Shown here in pieces: positions 18,593 through 25,455 of a DNA stretch of 43,105 nt. The stretch is from an uncultured Clostridia bacterium (lineage in GTDB: Bacteria > Bacillota > Clostridia > Peptostreptococcales > Anaerovoracaceae). The first letter of the stretch is position 1. Each line of letters starts with the position of its first letter. Both the position numbers and the translations under genes were made by a program. Under the pieces are notes generated by a model. That model made no database searches. It had not been told where the DNA came from and saw nothing but the letters and a program-made list of their open reading frames with translations. Location: NCBI GenBank assembly GCA_944386095.1, contig CALWZU010000010.1, forward strand, positions 1 through 43,105, in the 5' to 3' direction.

Positions 18593-19486
18593 CTAGGTAT
18601 CCAGGAACCTTCTCATGGACAGAATACTGCCAAGCGCGCCTATGCTGATACCGATGGCTACGAAAATGATGATCAGGTTGATCATAATGAATTCAAAGGG
18701 TACCATTCCGCTGGAAAACAGGATCAGCAGCCGCTGCTGGAAGGACTCCACAAACTGATAGTAAGCAAAGCCTACAATACCGGCGCTGATCACCGAGGAA
18801 AGGATTCCGATGATTATGCCCTCTACCAGGAAAGGCCCCCGGATAAACCAGTTGGTTGCGCCCACGTATTTCATGATGTTGATTTCCTGCGCCCTGGCAT
18901 GAACGGTCAGCTTGATGGTATTGGAAACCACCACAATGGATACGATGATCAAAATCCCGATCAGAATCAAAGCGCCGGTTTGGATATAATTTGTAATGGA
19001 AAGGATTTTCCCCACCATTTCCTGATAATATTTGATGTCCTCGATTCCCTCCATGCCCTCCAGCTGATCCACGATATCCCCCTCTACGGAAAGATCTGTA
19101 GCGGTGATAATGATGGATGCGGGGAAGGGGTTGTCCACAAGGCCGTCCAGCAGGTAGGCGTTTTCGCCCCATCTGGATTTCATTTCCTCCATGGCGTCAT
19201 CCTTGCTCATATAATAAGCCCTTGCCACGCCGTCAAAGTCTTCGATTTCCTCCAGCATTTCTTCGGCCTTTTCCTGGGTGACCTCGTCAAGCAGATAGAC
19301 CTCTATGGAATCAAACTGATCCTCCGCGCTGGAAGCCAGCAGGTTCACGTTCACCACCAGCATGAAAAAAAGGCCTAAGATCAGCATCATCGCCGTAATG
19401 GAAAACACCGAGGCGGTGCTCATGTTTTTATTTCGAAAAAGCTGCACGAAGGCTTGCTTGATCGTATATCCGAATGCTCTAATCAT
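18593..19486 (-). CDS. ftsX: Cell division permease-like protein FtsX
   Basis: A 297-residue membrane protein with the FtsX plan: cytoplasmic N-terminus, first membrane segment (about 25-48), an external domain of about 120 residues (SIEVYLLDEVTQEKAEEML, YMSKDDAMEEM), then three membrane segments in the C-terminal half and the SNTIKLTVHARAQEINIMKYVGAT coupling region. Its start overlaps the end of ftsE by eight bases. With FtsE it forms a complex that transmits ATP hydrolysis to an external peptidoglycan hydrolase, probably the product of the next gene, 91 bases downstream. Confidence 0.96.
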   Translation of the reverse strand: MIRAFGYTIKQAFVQLFRNKNMSTASVFSITAMMLILGLFFMLVVNVNLLASSAEDQFDSIEVYLLDEVTQEKAEEMLEEIEDFDGVARAYYMSKDDAMEEMKSRWGENAYLLDGLVDNPFPASIIITATDLSVEGDIVDQLEGMEGIEDIKYYQEMVGKILSITNYIQTGALILIGILIIVSIVVVSNTIKLTVHARAQEINIMKYVGATNWFIRGPFLVEGIIIGILSSVISAGIVGFAYYQFVESFQQRLLILFSSGMVPFEFIMINLIIIFVAIGISIGALGSILSMRRFLDT

Positions 19487-20159
19487 CTTCCCTGTAAGCC
19501 CCCTCTGCGTCTCTTACGATTTTTCCCTTATTGATGGCCACCACCCGTTTTCCCATTCTGTCCACGATATCCTTGGCGTGGGTAACCATTACGATGGTGG
19601 TTCCCCGATTATTGATGGTCTGAAGGATGTTCATGATTTCTTCAGCCGTATCCGGGTCAAGGTTTCCCGTAGGCTCATCGGCTATCAGAACCGGCGGGTT
19701 GTTGACGATGGCTCTGGCGATAGCGACTCTTTGCTGTTCGCCTGCGGACAGCTGATGGGGATATTGGTTTGCCTTGGAGCTGATCCCCACAAGGCTCAGC
19801 ATCAAGGGAACTTGTTTTTTGATTACTTTTCTGGGGGCATGGAGGATTTCCATGGCGAAAGCCACGTTTTCAAATACGGTTTTTTTGGGCAAAAGCCGGA
19901 AATCCTGAAAGACGATGCCGATATTTCTTCTGTGCTGAGGAACCAGTCGATTCGACAGGCTGGTGACCTCCCTGTCGGCAACGGTGATGGTACCCTCATC
20001 CGCTTCGATCTCCTTGAGCATGAGCTTGATAAAGGTGGATTTTCCCGCGCCGCTTGGGCCTACCAGAAAAACGAATTCCCCTTTTTCAATGGTAATGTCG
20101 ATGTTCTCTACTCCCACATTGCTGCCATACATTTTTGTGACGTTTTTGAACTCAATCAT
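19479..20159 (-). CDS. ftsE: Cell division ATP-binding protein FtsE
   Basis: A 226-residue ABC ATPase. Walker A is GPSGAGKS (34-41), the signature LSAGEQQR (137-144), Walker B VLIADEP (157-163), and the H-loop is in VMVTHAKD. The Q-loop VFQDFRLLP is the FtsE form. AAAGGT eight bases upstream supports the start. It is the first gene of the ftsEX-PcsB-like unit and is read from a promoter overlapping that of the divergent folate gene. Confidence 0.97.
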   Translation of the reverse strand: MIEFKNVTKMYGSNVGVENIDITIEKGEFVFLVGPSGAGKSTFIKLMLKEIEADEGTITVADREVTSLSNRLVPQHRRNIGIVFQDFRLLPKKTVFENVAFAMEILHAPRKVIKKQVPLMLSLVGISSKANQYPHQLSAGEQQRVAIARAIVNNPPVLIADEPTGNLDPDTAEEIMNILQTINNRGTTIVMVTHAKDIVDRMGKRVVAINKGKIVRDAEGAYREDD

Positions 20160-20221
20160 ACTTTGTTACCTTTTGCTCTTCCTGATTTTTACGCCCTGAA
20201 AAGGACGTTTTATCGAAATCA

Positions 20222-20249
20222 TTGACATGTTTCCCGAATATTATATAAT
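20222..20249 (+). promoter_or_regulatory. Consensus promoter for the formyl-THF cyclo-ligase gene
   Basis: TTGACA (20222-20227), 16 bases, TATAAT (20244-20249): both hexamers are perfect. It gives a leader of about 165 AT-rich bases before the start codon. The leader contains a TTCCGG/CCGGAA hairpin (20349-20376) but no riboswitch I recognise. Confidence 0.75.
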
Positions 20250-20268
20250 TACCGGGATAAGATTTCCA
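20240..20268 (-). promoter_or_regulatory. Promoter for ftsE
   Basis: On the minus strand TGGAAA (20263-20268), 17 bases, TATAAT (20240-20245), about 75 bases before ftsE. Its -10 overlaps the -10 of the divergent promoter by two bases. Confidence 0.55.
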
Positions 20269-20420
20269 CAAAATCGGTCATTTTTTTCGAAAGTCAACAA
20301 ATTTTAAAACGTTTGTAACACTTTTTTCATATTGCGCTTTTTCAATTTTTCCGGAAATTTTACGAAAAACCCGGAATTTATTCGATTTTTTCAAAAAATA
20401 AATGCGTGAAAAGGAGAACC

Positions 20421-21056
20421 ATGAAATCCCAGATCCGAAAGAATATGCTGGGGCGGCGAAACAACCTGCCCCTTGAATATATACAAAAAAGCGGGGCAGC
20501 CTTTTATGAAAACCTTCTGAAATCAGGCTGTCTGCCCTCCGTAAATCCCATGCAAAAAAAGCTCCGCCAAACAGAGGCCCTGGGAAAAATCCTTTATCCA
20601 AAACCGCCTCTTGTCATGCTGTATCATTCCTTCCGGAAAGAAGCCTCCACCATGACCATCAAAGACCGGCTCCTTGAAAAAGGCTTTGATCTGTGCCTTC
20701 CCGTTACCTTTTCGGGCGCCGGCTCTCAGCCGGACATGCAGGCCTACCCCATTACCCGCAAAACCCGGTTTGCGCCTGACGCCTTCGGCGTACCCACTCC
20801 CCTCTGCCAGGATGTTTTGCCGGTGGATCCCTCCCAAATCAGCCTGATTATCGTTCCCGGCGTCGCCTTCGATCCCCAGGGCAACCGTCTGGGCTTTGGA
20901 AAAGGCTTTTACGACCGCTTCCTGCCCCGGGCGCCCCAGGCTCTCAAGGTCGCTTTAGCTTATGATTTTCAGCTCATCCATCGCCTCCCCAGAGAGCCCT
21001 GGGATATCAAAATGGATTATATCATCACCGAAAGCCGCATCATCAGCTGCATCTGA
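20421..21056 (+). CDS. 5-formyltetrahydrofolate cyclo-ligase
   Basis: A 211-residue enzyme that converts 5-formyl-THF to methenyl-THF with ATP. The nucleotide and folate motif RLGFGKGFYDRFL is in the C-terminal third, preceded by LIIVPGVAFDPQGNRLG, both diagnostic. The N-terminal KSQIRKNMLGRRNNL matches the family start. AAAAGGAG precedes ATG 20421; a GTG at 20406 lies upstream of that site. The insertion around residues 40-65 makes it slightly longer than usual. Its last 40 bases overlap the end of the convergent gene. Confidence 0.92.
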   Translation: MKSQIRKNMLGRRNNLPLEYIQKSGAAFYENLLKSGCLPSVNPMQKKLRQTEALGKILYPKPPLVMLYHSFRKEASTMTIKDRLLEKGFDLCLPVTFSGAGSQPDMQAYPITRKTRFAPDAFGVPTPLCQDVLPVDPSQISLIIVPGVAFDPQGNRLGFGKGFYDRFLPRAPQALKVALAYDFQLIHRLPREPWDIKMDYIITESRIISCI

Positions 21057-21709
21057 GGCTCCATTTCCATAAAGGGGAAATAAACGGGAAAATACGCCGC
21101 CAGCTCCGACGTTTCTGTCTGCGTTTTCTCTGCCTGGCGGGTTTCTTTTTGGCCTTCTTCCCTTTCCATGCGGGAATCGTTATTTTCCGCCCGGTTTATC
21201 ACCAGCAAAAACGGCTGTTTTTTTTGTTCCAACGCGGCCAGACGGGAAAGATACCGCCTTCTCTGCATTTCCGACCGTTCCCTCCAGCCCTGCTGGTCCG
21301 CCACCACCAAAAGCAGATCCATTTTTTCCTTTCCCGGCTCTTCCCTTCCCAGATCGTAAAGCCTGAGGTTTTCCCACCTGACCTTTCTCAACGTCCAGGA
21401 AAGCCACCCAAACAGAAAGCTGGCTCCGGCTCCTTCCCAAAGCCCTATGATCCCCACCTTTTTTAGTCCATCCCCGTTTCCTTCTCTTCTCCCTTCGGTT
21501 TCGTCAGCATACGGCAGAGGAGATATTTCTTCCTCCTGCCTGCAGGCCTTTTCCTCCAAAGGCGCCTCCCTCTGAAGAGGCTGGGTATCGGCGCTCCATG
21601 CTTCCACCTGGCTGATCAGCTCTTCCGCCAGAAAATAGGCCTGGCGCTGTTTTCCCTCCGCTTCCTGTTCCCACTGAAGACCGGCTTCTTTCTCCTTCGT
21701 CTTTCTCAC
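21017..21709 (-). CDS. Uncharacterised protein with degenerate P-loop
   Basis: A 230-residue protein not recognised as a named family. Residues 1-80 are charged and low in complexity. From about 82 it resembles the start of a ParA/MinD-like ATPase: strand KKVGIIGL, loop WEGAGAS (91-97), a helix, strand LRLYDLG, and strand MDLLLVVADQQ followed by LVINRAEN. The invariant P-loop lysine is absent (GAGAS where GxGKS/T is expected), so ATP binding is doubtful. The last 60 residues are again charged. The start is GTG with a ribosome binding site almost touching it. It has a strong promoter of its own and overlaps the folate gene tail to tail by 40 bases. Confidence 0.65.
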   Translation of the reverse strand: MRKTKEKEAGLQWEQEAEGKQRQAYFLAEELISQVEAWSADTQPLQREAPLEEKACRQEEEISPLPYADETEGRREGNGDGLKKVGIIGLWEGAGASFLFGWLSWTLRKVRWENLRLYDLGREEPGKEKMDLLLVVADQQGWRERSEMQRRRYLSRLAALEQKKQPFLLVINRAENNDSRMEREEGQKETRQAEKTQTETSELAAYFPVYFPFMEMEPQMQLMMRLSVMI

Positions 21710-21741
21710 TCCCTTTCTTTCCCTTATACATCAAAGGGCTT

Positions 21742-21789
21742 TTTTACCATCTTTTTTACATCTATTTTACATATATGCAATTTTTACAT
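21742..21789 (-). repeat. TTTTACAT repeats in the leader
   Basis: TTTTACAT occurs exactly at 21754-21761, 21765-21772 and 21782-21789, with a variant TTTTACCAT at 21742-21750. Start-to-start distances are 12, 11 and 17 bases. They lie between the -10 box and the start of the degenerate P-loop gene, a position suited to a repressor or RNA-binding protein. Confidence 0.5.
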
Positions 21790-21819
21790 ATTATACCATT
21801 TTGTTCCATTTCATGGCAA
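21790..21819 (-). promoter_or_regulatory. Promoter for the degenerate P-loop gene
   Basis: On the minus strand TTGCCA (21814-21819), an 18-base spacer ending in TGG, and TATAAT (21790-21795): an extended -10 promoter with a near-consensus -35, about 80 bases before the GTG start. Confidence 0.7.
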
Positions 21820-21849
21820 GCAAAAATTCCTTTTTTCCCCACGCAAAAA

Positions 21850-21876
21850 CCCGCGGTTCTTACATATCACCACGGG
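21850..21876 (-). terminator. Terminator after the PhnX-PhnW-like gene
   Basis: CCCGCGGT (21850-21857) pairs with ACCACGGG (21869-21876) with one G-T wobble; TTTTT follows on the minus strand. It lies about 50 bases past the stop and upstream of the next promoter. Confidence 0.8.
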
Positions 21877-21926
21877 CCTTATCTTTTTTCGGGCTCTGTC
21901 AGTTTTGTTTTGTCAATTTCGCTCCG

Positions 21927-23531
21927 TCAATTTCTCTCCGCCATCTCTCCTGCTCTTTGCAGATAATCCTCCATTGCCAGGCAGAAATTCTCTATATCCC
22001 GGCTGTTCAGATTTCCGCAGGTACCGATCCGAAAGGTCGAGATCCGGGTAAGCTTGCCGGGATCGATTACAAATCCCCTGCGTCTGAGAAAATGATACAG
22101 ATTTGCAAAATCCAGCGCTCCCAGTTCGAAGGTCATGGCGATACAGGACTGATCCTCCTCCCTGACGATGGATCGGATTCCAAGGCGTTTCATTCCCCGA
22201 GCCAGTGTCTGTCTGTTTTCCTCATAGCGCTGTCTTCTGGCCGTCATTTCCCCTTCCTTTCTGTATTCGTCGATGGCCTGACGCAAAGCCAGAAGAATAT
22301 TGGTGGGAGAGGTAAAGCGGAATTTCCCGCCGCTTCCGGAAAATTCTCTGTACTGCAAATGCAGATCCATACACAGAGAATGAGCCACATCCTTTGCTTT
22401 TTCCAGTATTTCTTTTTTCGCTACAACAAAGGCTATGCCCGGCGTTCCCTCCAGACATACGTTAGCGCAGGCCGCCACCGCATCCGCGCCCAGCGGTCCG
22501 CCAAGAGGCAGCTCATAAACCCCAAAGCTGGAAATACAATCGATGAGCACCTGCTTTCCCCTGGCCTTGGCCGCCGCAGTGATTTCCCGCGCCGGATTCA
22601 TAACCCCGGAGGAGGTTTCACAGTGGACGAACATCACGGTACGAATCCCGGGATTACGGGCAAGATACCCCTCTACCTGATCGGGATCGATTCCCCTGCA
22701 GGGAGGAAATTCCAGAACCGAAAAGGTTTTCCCCGCTCTTTCCGCCAGGCTGACCATCCGTTTGCCATATTCGCCGTTGACCAGAAACAAAATCCTCTCC
22801 CCATCCCGGCACAGAGATTGAATCATGGATTCTACTCCATAGGTACCGCTTCCCTGCAAAAGCACGGTAGTAAACCCATCATCAGCGTAAATGGCCGTCA
22901 GGTCGTCGATCACGGAGCGGGTAATGCTTCTGTATTCTTCATCCCAGCTGCAATGATCCGCCATCATGGACTGTTTTACCCGTCTTCTGGTCGTAACGGG
23001 TCCAGGTGTTAAAAGGGTATGACCGGCAAGCCGGGCAGCCCGGTAATTGATATCGCTGATTACAGCGGAAAGCTCCCAAATATCCTGTATCACGTAATCC
23101 GCCTGGGCTGTGTGATACTGTTTTCTTGCCTCCATCTCTCTTTCCCGGGGAGAAGAAAACAGCCCCTGGGAAAATCGGGAAATGACGCCAACCGTCCAAA
23201 GCCCCGCCTGAATACCTTCTTTTACCTCTTCTGCGCTGAAAGCCACCTTTACGGCATTGAGGGGCTGAGAGACGCCAAATTCCATGAGATTTTTCCAGAT
23301 CATAAAGGGCTTTGGCCTGCCCTGGCTCACCTCCGCCGCGCAGACAGCATAATCCGGCACATTTCCTTCCTGCTCTGCCAAAGCGAGGATCTGCTTCAGC
23401 TCATCTTCTCCGCATTGAGAAGTAGATCCGATCCGGATCCCGCGTTTTCTGAAAAAATCCAGCAATTCCTTTACATCGGCGTTTTTTCTGCCGGCAATAT
23501 GGGTCCAATCAAATATAATCGCTTCAACCAT
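21927..23531 (-). CDS. PhnX-PhnW-like fusion, both active sites apparently lost
   Basis: A 534-residue fusion. Residues 1 to about 158 match phosphonoacetaldehyde hydrolase (HAD fold): IIFDW with D8, RGIRIGSTSQ (30-39), AEVSQGRPKPFM, VKEGIQAGLWTVGV. The cap domain that should follow motif I, carrying the Schiff-base lysine, is absent, and the GDT metal motif is A97-F98-S99. Residues about 165-534 match 2-aminoethylphosphonate-pyruvate transaminase: LLTPGPVTT, LLQGSGTYGVE, HCETSSG, D331 in IDCISSFG, and R501 in FRIG. The PLP lysine of the usual NKC motif is V358 (codon GTA, in CANVCLEGTPG). No other phosphonate gene is near. The frame is intact with a good ribosome binding site, so it looks like a maintained pseudoenzyme. 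Function unknown. Confidence 0.8.
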   Translation of the reverse strand: MVEAIIFDWTHIAGRKNADVKELLDFFRKRGIRIGSTSQCGEDELKQILALAEQEGNVPDYAVCAAEVSQGRPKPFMIWKNLMEFGVSQPLNAVKVAFSAEEVKEGIQAGLWTVGVISRFSQGLFSSPREREMEARKQYHTAQADYVIQDIWELSAVISDINYRAARLAGHTLLTPGPVTTRRRVKQSMMADHCSWDEEYRSITRSVIDDLTAIYADDGFTTVLLQGSGTYGVESMIQSLCRDGERILFLVNGEYGKRMVSLAERAGKTFSVLEFPPCRGIDPDQVEGYLARNPGIRTVMFVHCETSSGVMNPAREITAAAKARGKQVLIDCISSFGVYELPLGGPLGADAVAACANVCLEGTPGIAFVVAKKEILEKAKDVAHSLCMDLHLQYREFSGSGGKFRFTSPTNILLALRQAIDEYRKEGEMTARRQRYEENRQTLARGMKRLGIRSIVREEDQSCIAMTFELGALDFANLYHFLRRRGFVIDPGKLTRISTFRIGTCGNLNSRDIENFCLAMEDYLQRAGEMAERN

Positions 23532-23666
23532 GTTTCTTCCTTCTTTTCTTTCTTTTTCATTCGTCTATACAGCTTCATCCTAACAGGATCTTTTCCGCTA
23601 TTCTATGACTCTTTCTTCAGATTTTTGTAAAATCTTTGCATATACCCGGTCTCTCAAAAGAAAAGA

Positions 23667-23691
23667 AGGGCCGCTTCTGTCCCGAAGCCCT
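23667..23691 (-). terminator. Probable terminator after the PrcB-like gene
   Basis: AGGGC-CG-CTTC pairs with GAAGCCCT with a small bulge; on the minus strand a T-rich tract (TTCTTTTCTTTTG) follows, 12 bases past the stop. Confidence 0.5.
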
Positions 23692-23703
23692 CATGCTGGT
23701 TTC

Positions 23704-24168
23704 TCAGTCCTCATACCGTACCTTCAGCTCGATTTCATCGGGCAGCTCCTTCAGCTGCGTCAGGGCCACCGCATAAGGGTAGTTCAGCTCCTGATTCAAA
23801 AGTGCGCCGCTTTCCGGATCCCCGAAGATCGCATGGACTGTCATTCTGGTCAGGCCGTCGATCTCCTGCAGGGTAATATCTTCGATCCCAACCGTATAAC
23901 CTGTGGTGGTTTTTTCTCCTCTTGTGGCAATCACATATACCTGTTCCTCTACAATGCAGGCCAATGCCCTTTCCAGCTGCTGATACTGCGGAAGGATCTC
24001 CTCCACAAGAGCCGCCGGCAGCTGCTCCTTCTCCACCTGCGTAAATTCGATGGAACCGTCTCCCCGCAGCTGGCCGCAGCCCCATATGCAGCCCGCCGCC
24101 AGGACGGCAAGCAATAAAATACCGACCACCGCTTTTTTCCCCGGTTTTTTCAACGACAGCTTTTTCAA
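23704..24168 (-). CDS. PrcB-like exported protein, probable lipoprotein
   Basis: A 154-residue protein. A basic N-terminus and hydrophobic segment end in LAVLAAGC, a lipobox-like site with C27, so membrane anchoring outside the cell is likely. The C-terminal half resembles the PrcB domain: RGEKTTTGYTVGIEDI, then MTVHAIFGDP and LNYPYAVALTQL. PrcB-type proteins were first linked to surface proteases; the activity is unknown. Two TTG starts are possible; 24168 has GGAGGG nine bases upstream and is preferred to 24174. The gene precedes the PhnX-PhnW-like gene on the same strand but is separated from it by a probable terminator. Confidence 0.65.
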   Translation of the reverse strand: MKKLSLKKPGKKAVVGILLLAVLAAGCIWGCGQLRGDGSIEFTQVEKEQLPAALVEEILPQYQQLERALACIVEEQVYVIATRGEKTTTGYTVGIEDITLQEIDGLTRMTVHAIFGDPESGALLNQELNYPYAVALTQLKELPDEIELKVRYED

Positions 24169-24513
24169 TATCAAACTCCCTCCTTCATCGGACCGCTTCT
24201 TAGCAATCTTTTCGGATGAAAAAAGGCTTTTGAAAACGGCTTTGCAAAGCCTGGAAGTTCCTTCTGAACCCTGTGAAAAACCTTCTCCCCGTCAGTTTGG
24301 CCCAAATCACCCGATCGGATTTTCCAATTGCTAAATTAAACCTATGAAAAAGGAGCCTCGTTTATGCGTTTAAATCAATGGCCCGGTGAAACGTTTCAAA
24401 AATGAAAAAGGATGCCTCTTTTGACAAACCCTGCGGTTTATCGTTTTAAGACATCCTCTAAGGAAGCATATCCTTTCGTTTTTCAGGACTTTTCCGCCCT
24501 TCAAGCGGTTTCT
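24169..24513. other. Intergenic region, no convincing gene
   Basis: About 345 bases. It holds the transketolase terminator and, on the plus strand, a 13-codon open frame (24364-24405) with a good AAGGAG site but no clear promoter. An imperfect stem with AGGCTTT/AAAGCCT lies near 24225-24260. Confidence 0.4.
24410..24456 (-). terminator. Terminator of the transketolase genes
   Basis: On the minus strand GGATGTCTT pairs with AAGAGGCATCC, with an inner AAACC/GGTTT stem, followed by TTTTT. It lies about 60 bases past the stop of the C-terminal subunit gene. Confidence 0.65.
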
Positions 24514-25455
24514 TTATTTCAGAAGGGATAGAAGGGACAGACAGGCCTGTCTGATGTTTTCCCAGGTGATTTCATATTTTTCCATCAGCTGATCGGGCTT
24601 TCCCGATTCTCCAAAGGTGTCCTTCAGGCCAACCATGCGCATTTTAACAGGCGCCTCCTGACAAAGCACTTCCGCAACGGCGCTTCCAAGCCCGCCGATC
24701 ACGCTGTGCTCCTCTGCGGTCACAATGCCGCCGGTTTCCTTTGCCGCCCGGATCAGGATCTCCCTGTCGATGGGCTTGATGGTATGTATATCGATCACTC
24801 TGGCGCTCACGCCTTTTTCCTTCAGGGCTTCCGCCGCCTTCAAGGCTTCGTTCACCATAATACCGGTGGCCACGATGGTCACATCCTTACCATCTCTGAG
24901 CAAAATTCCCTTTCCGATCTGATACTGCATGTCTTCCGGATAAATGACCGGAACCGCCGCCCTGCCGAGGCGGACATAGCAGGGGCCGTCCATTTCCACC
25001 GCCGCCTCCACCGCCTTTCTGGCGCTTGTCCCATCAGAAGGATTCAGCACCGTCATGCCGGGGATGCTGCGCATCAGAGAAATATCCTCTACCGCCTGAT
25101 GGCTGGCTCCGTCCTCTCCTACGGTGATTCCCGCATGGGTGGCGCAGATCTTTACATTCAATTTGGGATAGCAGATGGAGTTTCTGATGATCTCAAAGGC
25201 TCTGCCCGCCGCGAACATGGCGAAGGTACTGGCTACCACCACCTTGCCGCTGGCGGCAAGCCCGGCGGCTGCGCCATACATATTCTGCTCCGCGATACCC
25301 ATATTAAAAAACCGTTCCGGATACGTCTTTCCGAAATTTGCGGTCATGGTAGACTTGGACAGGTCGGCGTCCATGACCACCAGATCCTTTCTTTTGGCTC
25401 CCAGCTCTACAAGGACTTCTCCGTAAGCCTGTCTTGTCGCCATTTTCTCTGCCAT
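24514..25455 (-). CDS. Transketolase, C-terminal subunit
   Basis: A 313-residue protein carrying the pyrimidine-binding and C-terminal domains of transketolase. The catalytic glutamate that activates thiamine diphosphate is in FFNMGIAEQNMYGAAAGLA (near 57), with FAMFAAGRAFEIIR, THAGITVGEDGASHQ and the C-terminal IDIHTIKPID/TAEEHSVIGGLG segments following. Split transketolases of this kind are common in Clostridia and Archaea. It begins inside the stop of the N-terminal subunit gene (TAATG), so the two are cotranslated. Together they run the non-oxidative pentose phosphate pathway. Confidence 0.93.
   Translation of the reverse strand: MAEKMATRQAYGEVLVELGAKRKDLVVMDADLSKSTMTANFGKTYPERFFNMGIAEQNMYGAAAGLAASGKVVVASTFAMFAAGRAFEIIRNSICYPKLNVKICATHAGITVGEDGASHQAVEDISLMRSIPGMTVLNPSDGTSARKAVEAAVEMDGPCYVRLGRAAVPVIYPEDMQYQIGKGILLRDGKDVTIVATGIMVNEALKAAEALKEKGVSARVIDIHTIKPIDREILIRAAKETGGIVTAEEHSVIGGLGSAVAEVLCQEAPVKMRMVGLKDTFGESGKPDQLMEKYEITWENIRQACLSLLSLLK

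Noticed and set aside
21927-23531. The possibility that the PhnX-PhnW-like gene is a decaying pseudogene.
   Set aside because: The frame is uninterrupted, has a good ribosome binding site and terminator, and most pocket residues are retained; a maintained pseudoenzyme fits better, though selection tests are needed.
24364-24405. A 13-codon plus-strand open frame with a good AAGGAG site, possible leader peptide.
   Set aside because: No convincing promoter, no repeated codons typical of attenuation, and no plus-strand gene follows it; the adjacent hairpin serves the minus-strand transketolase genes.
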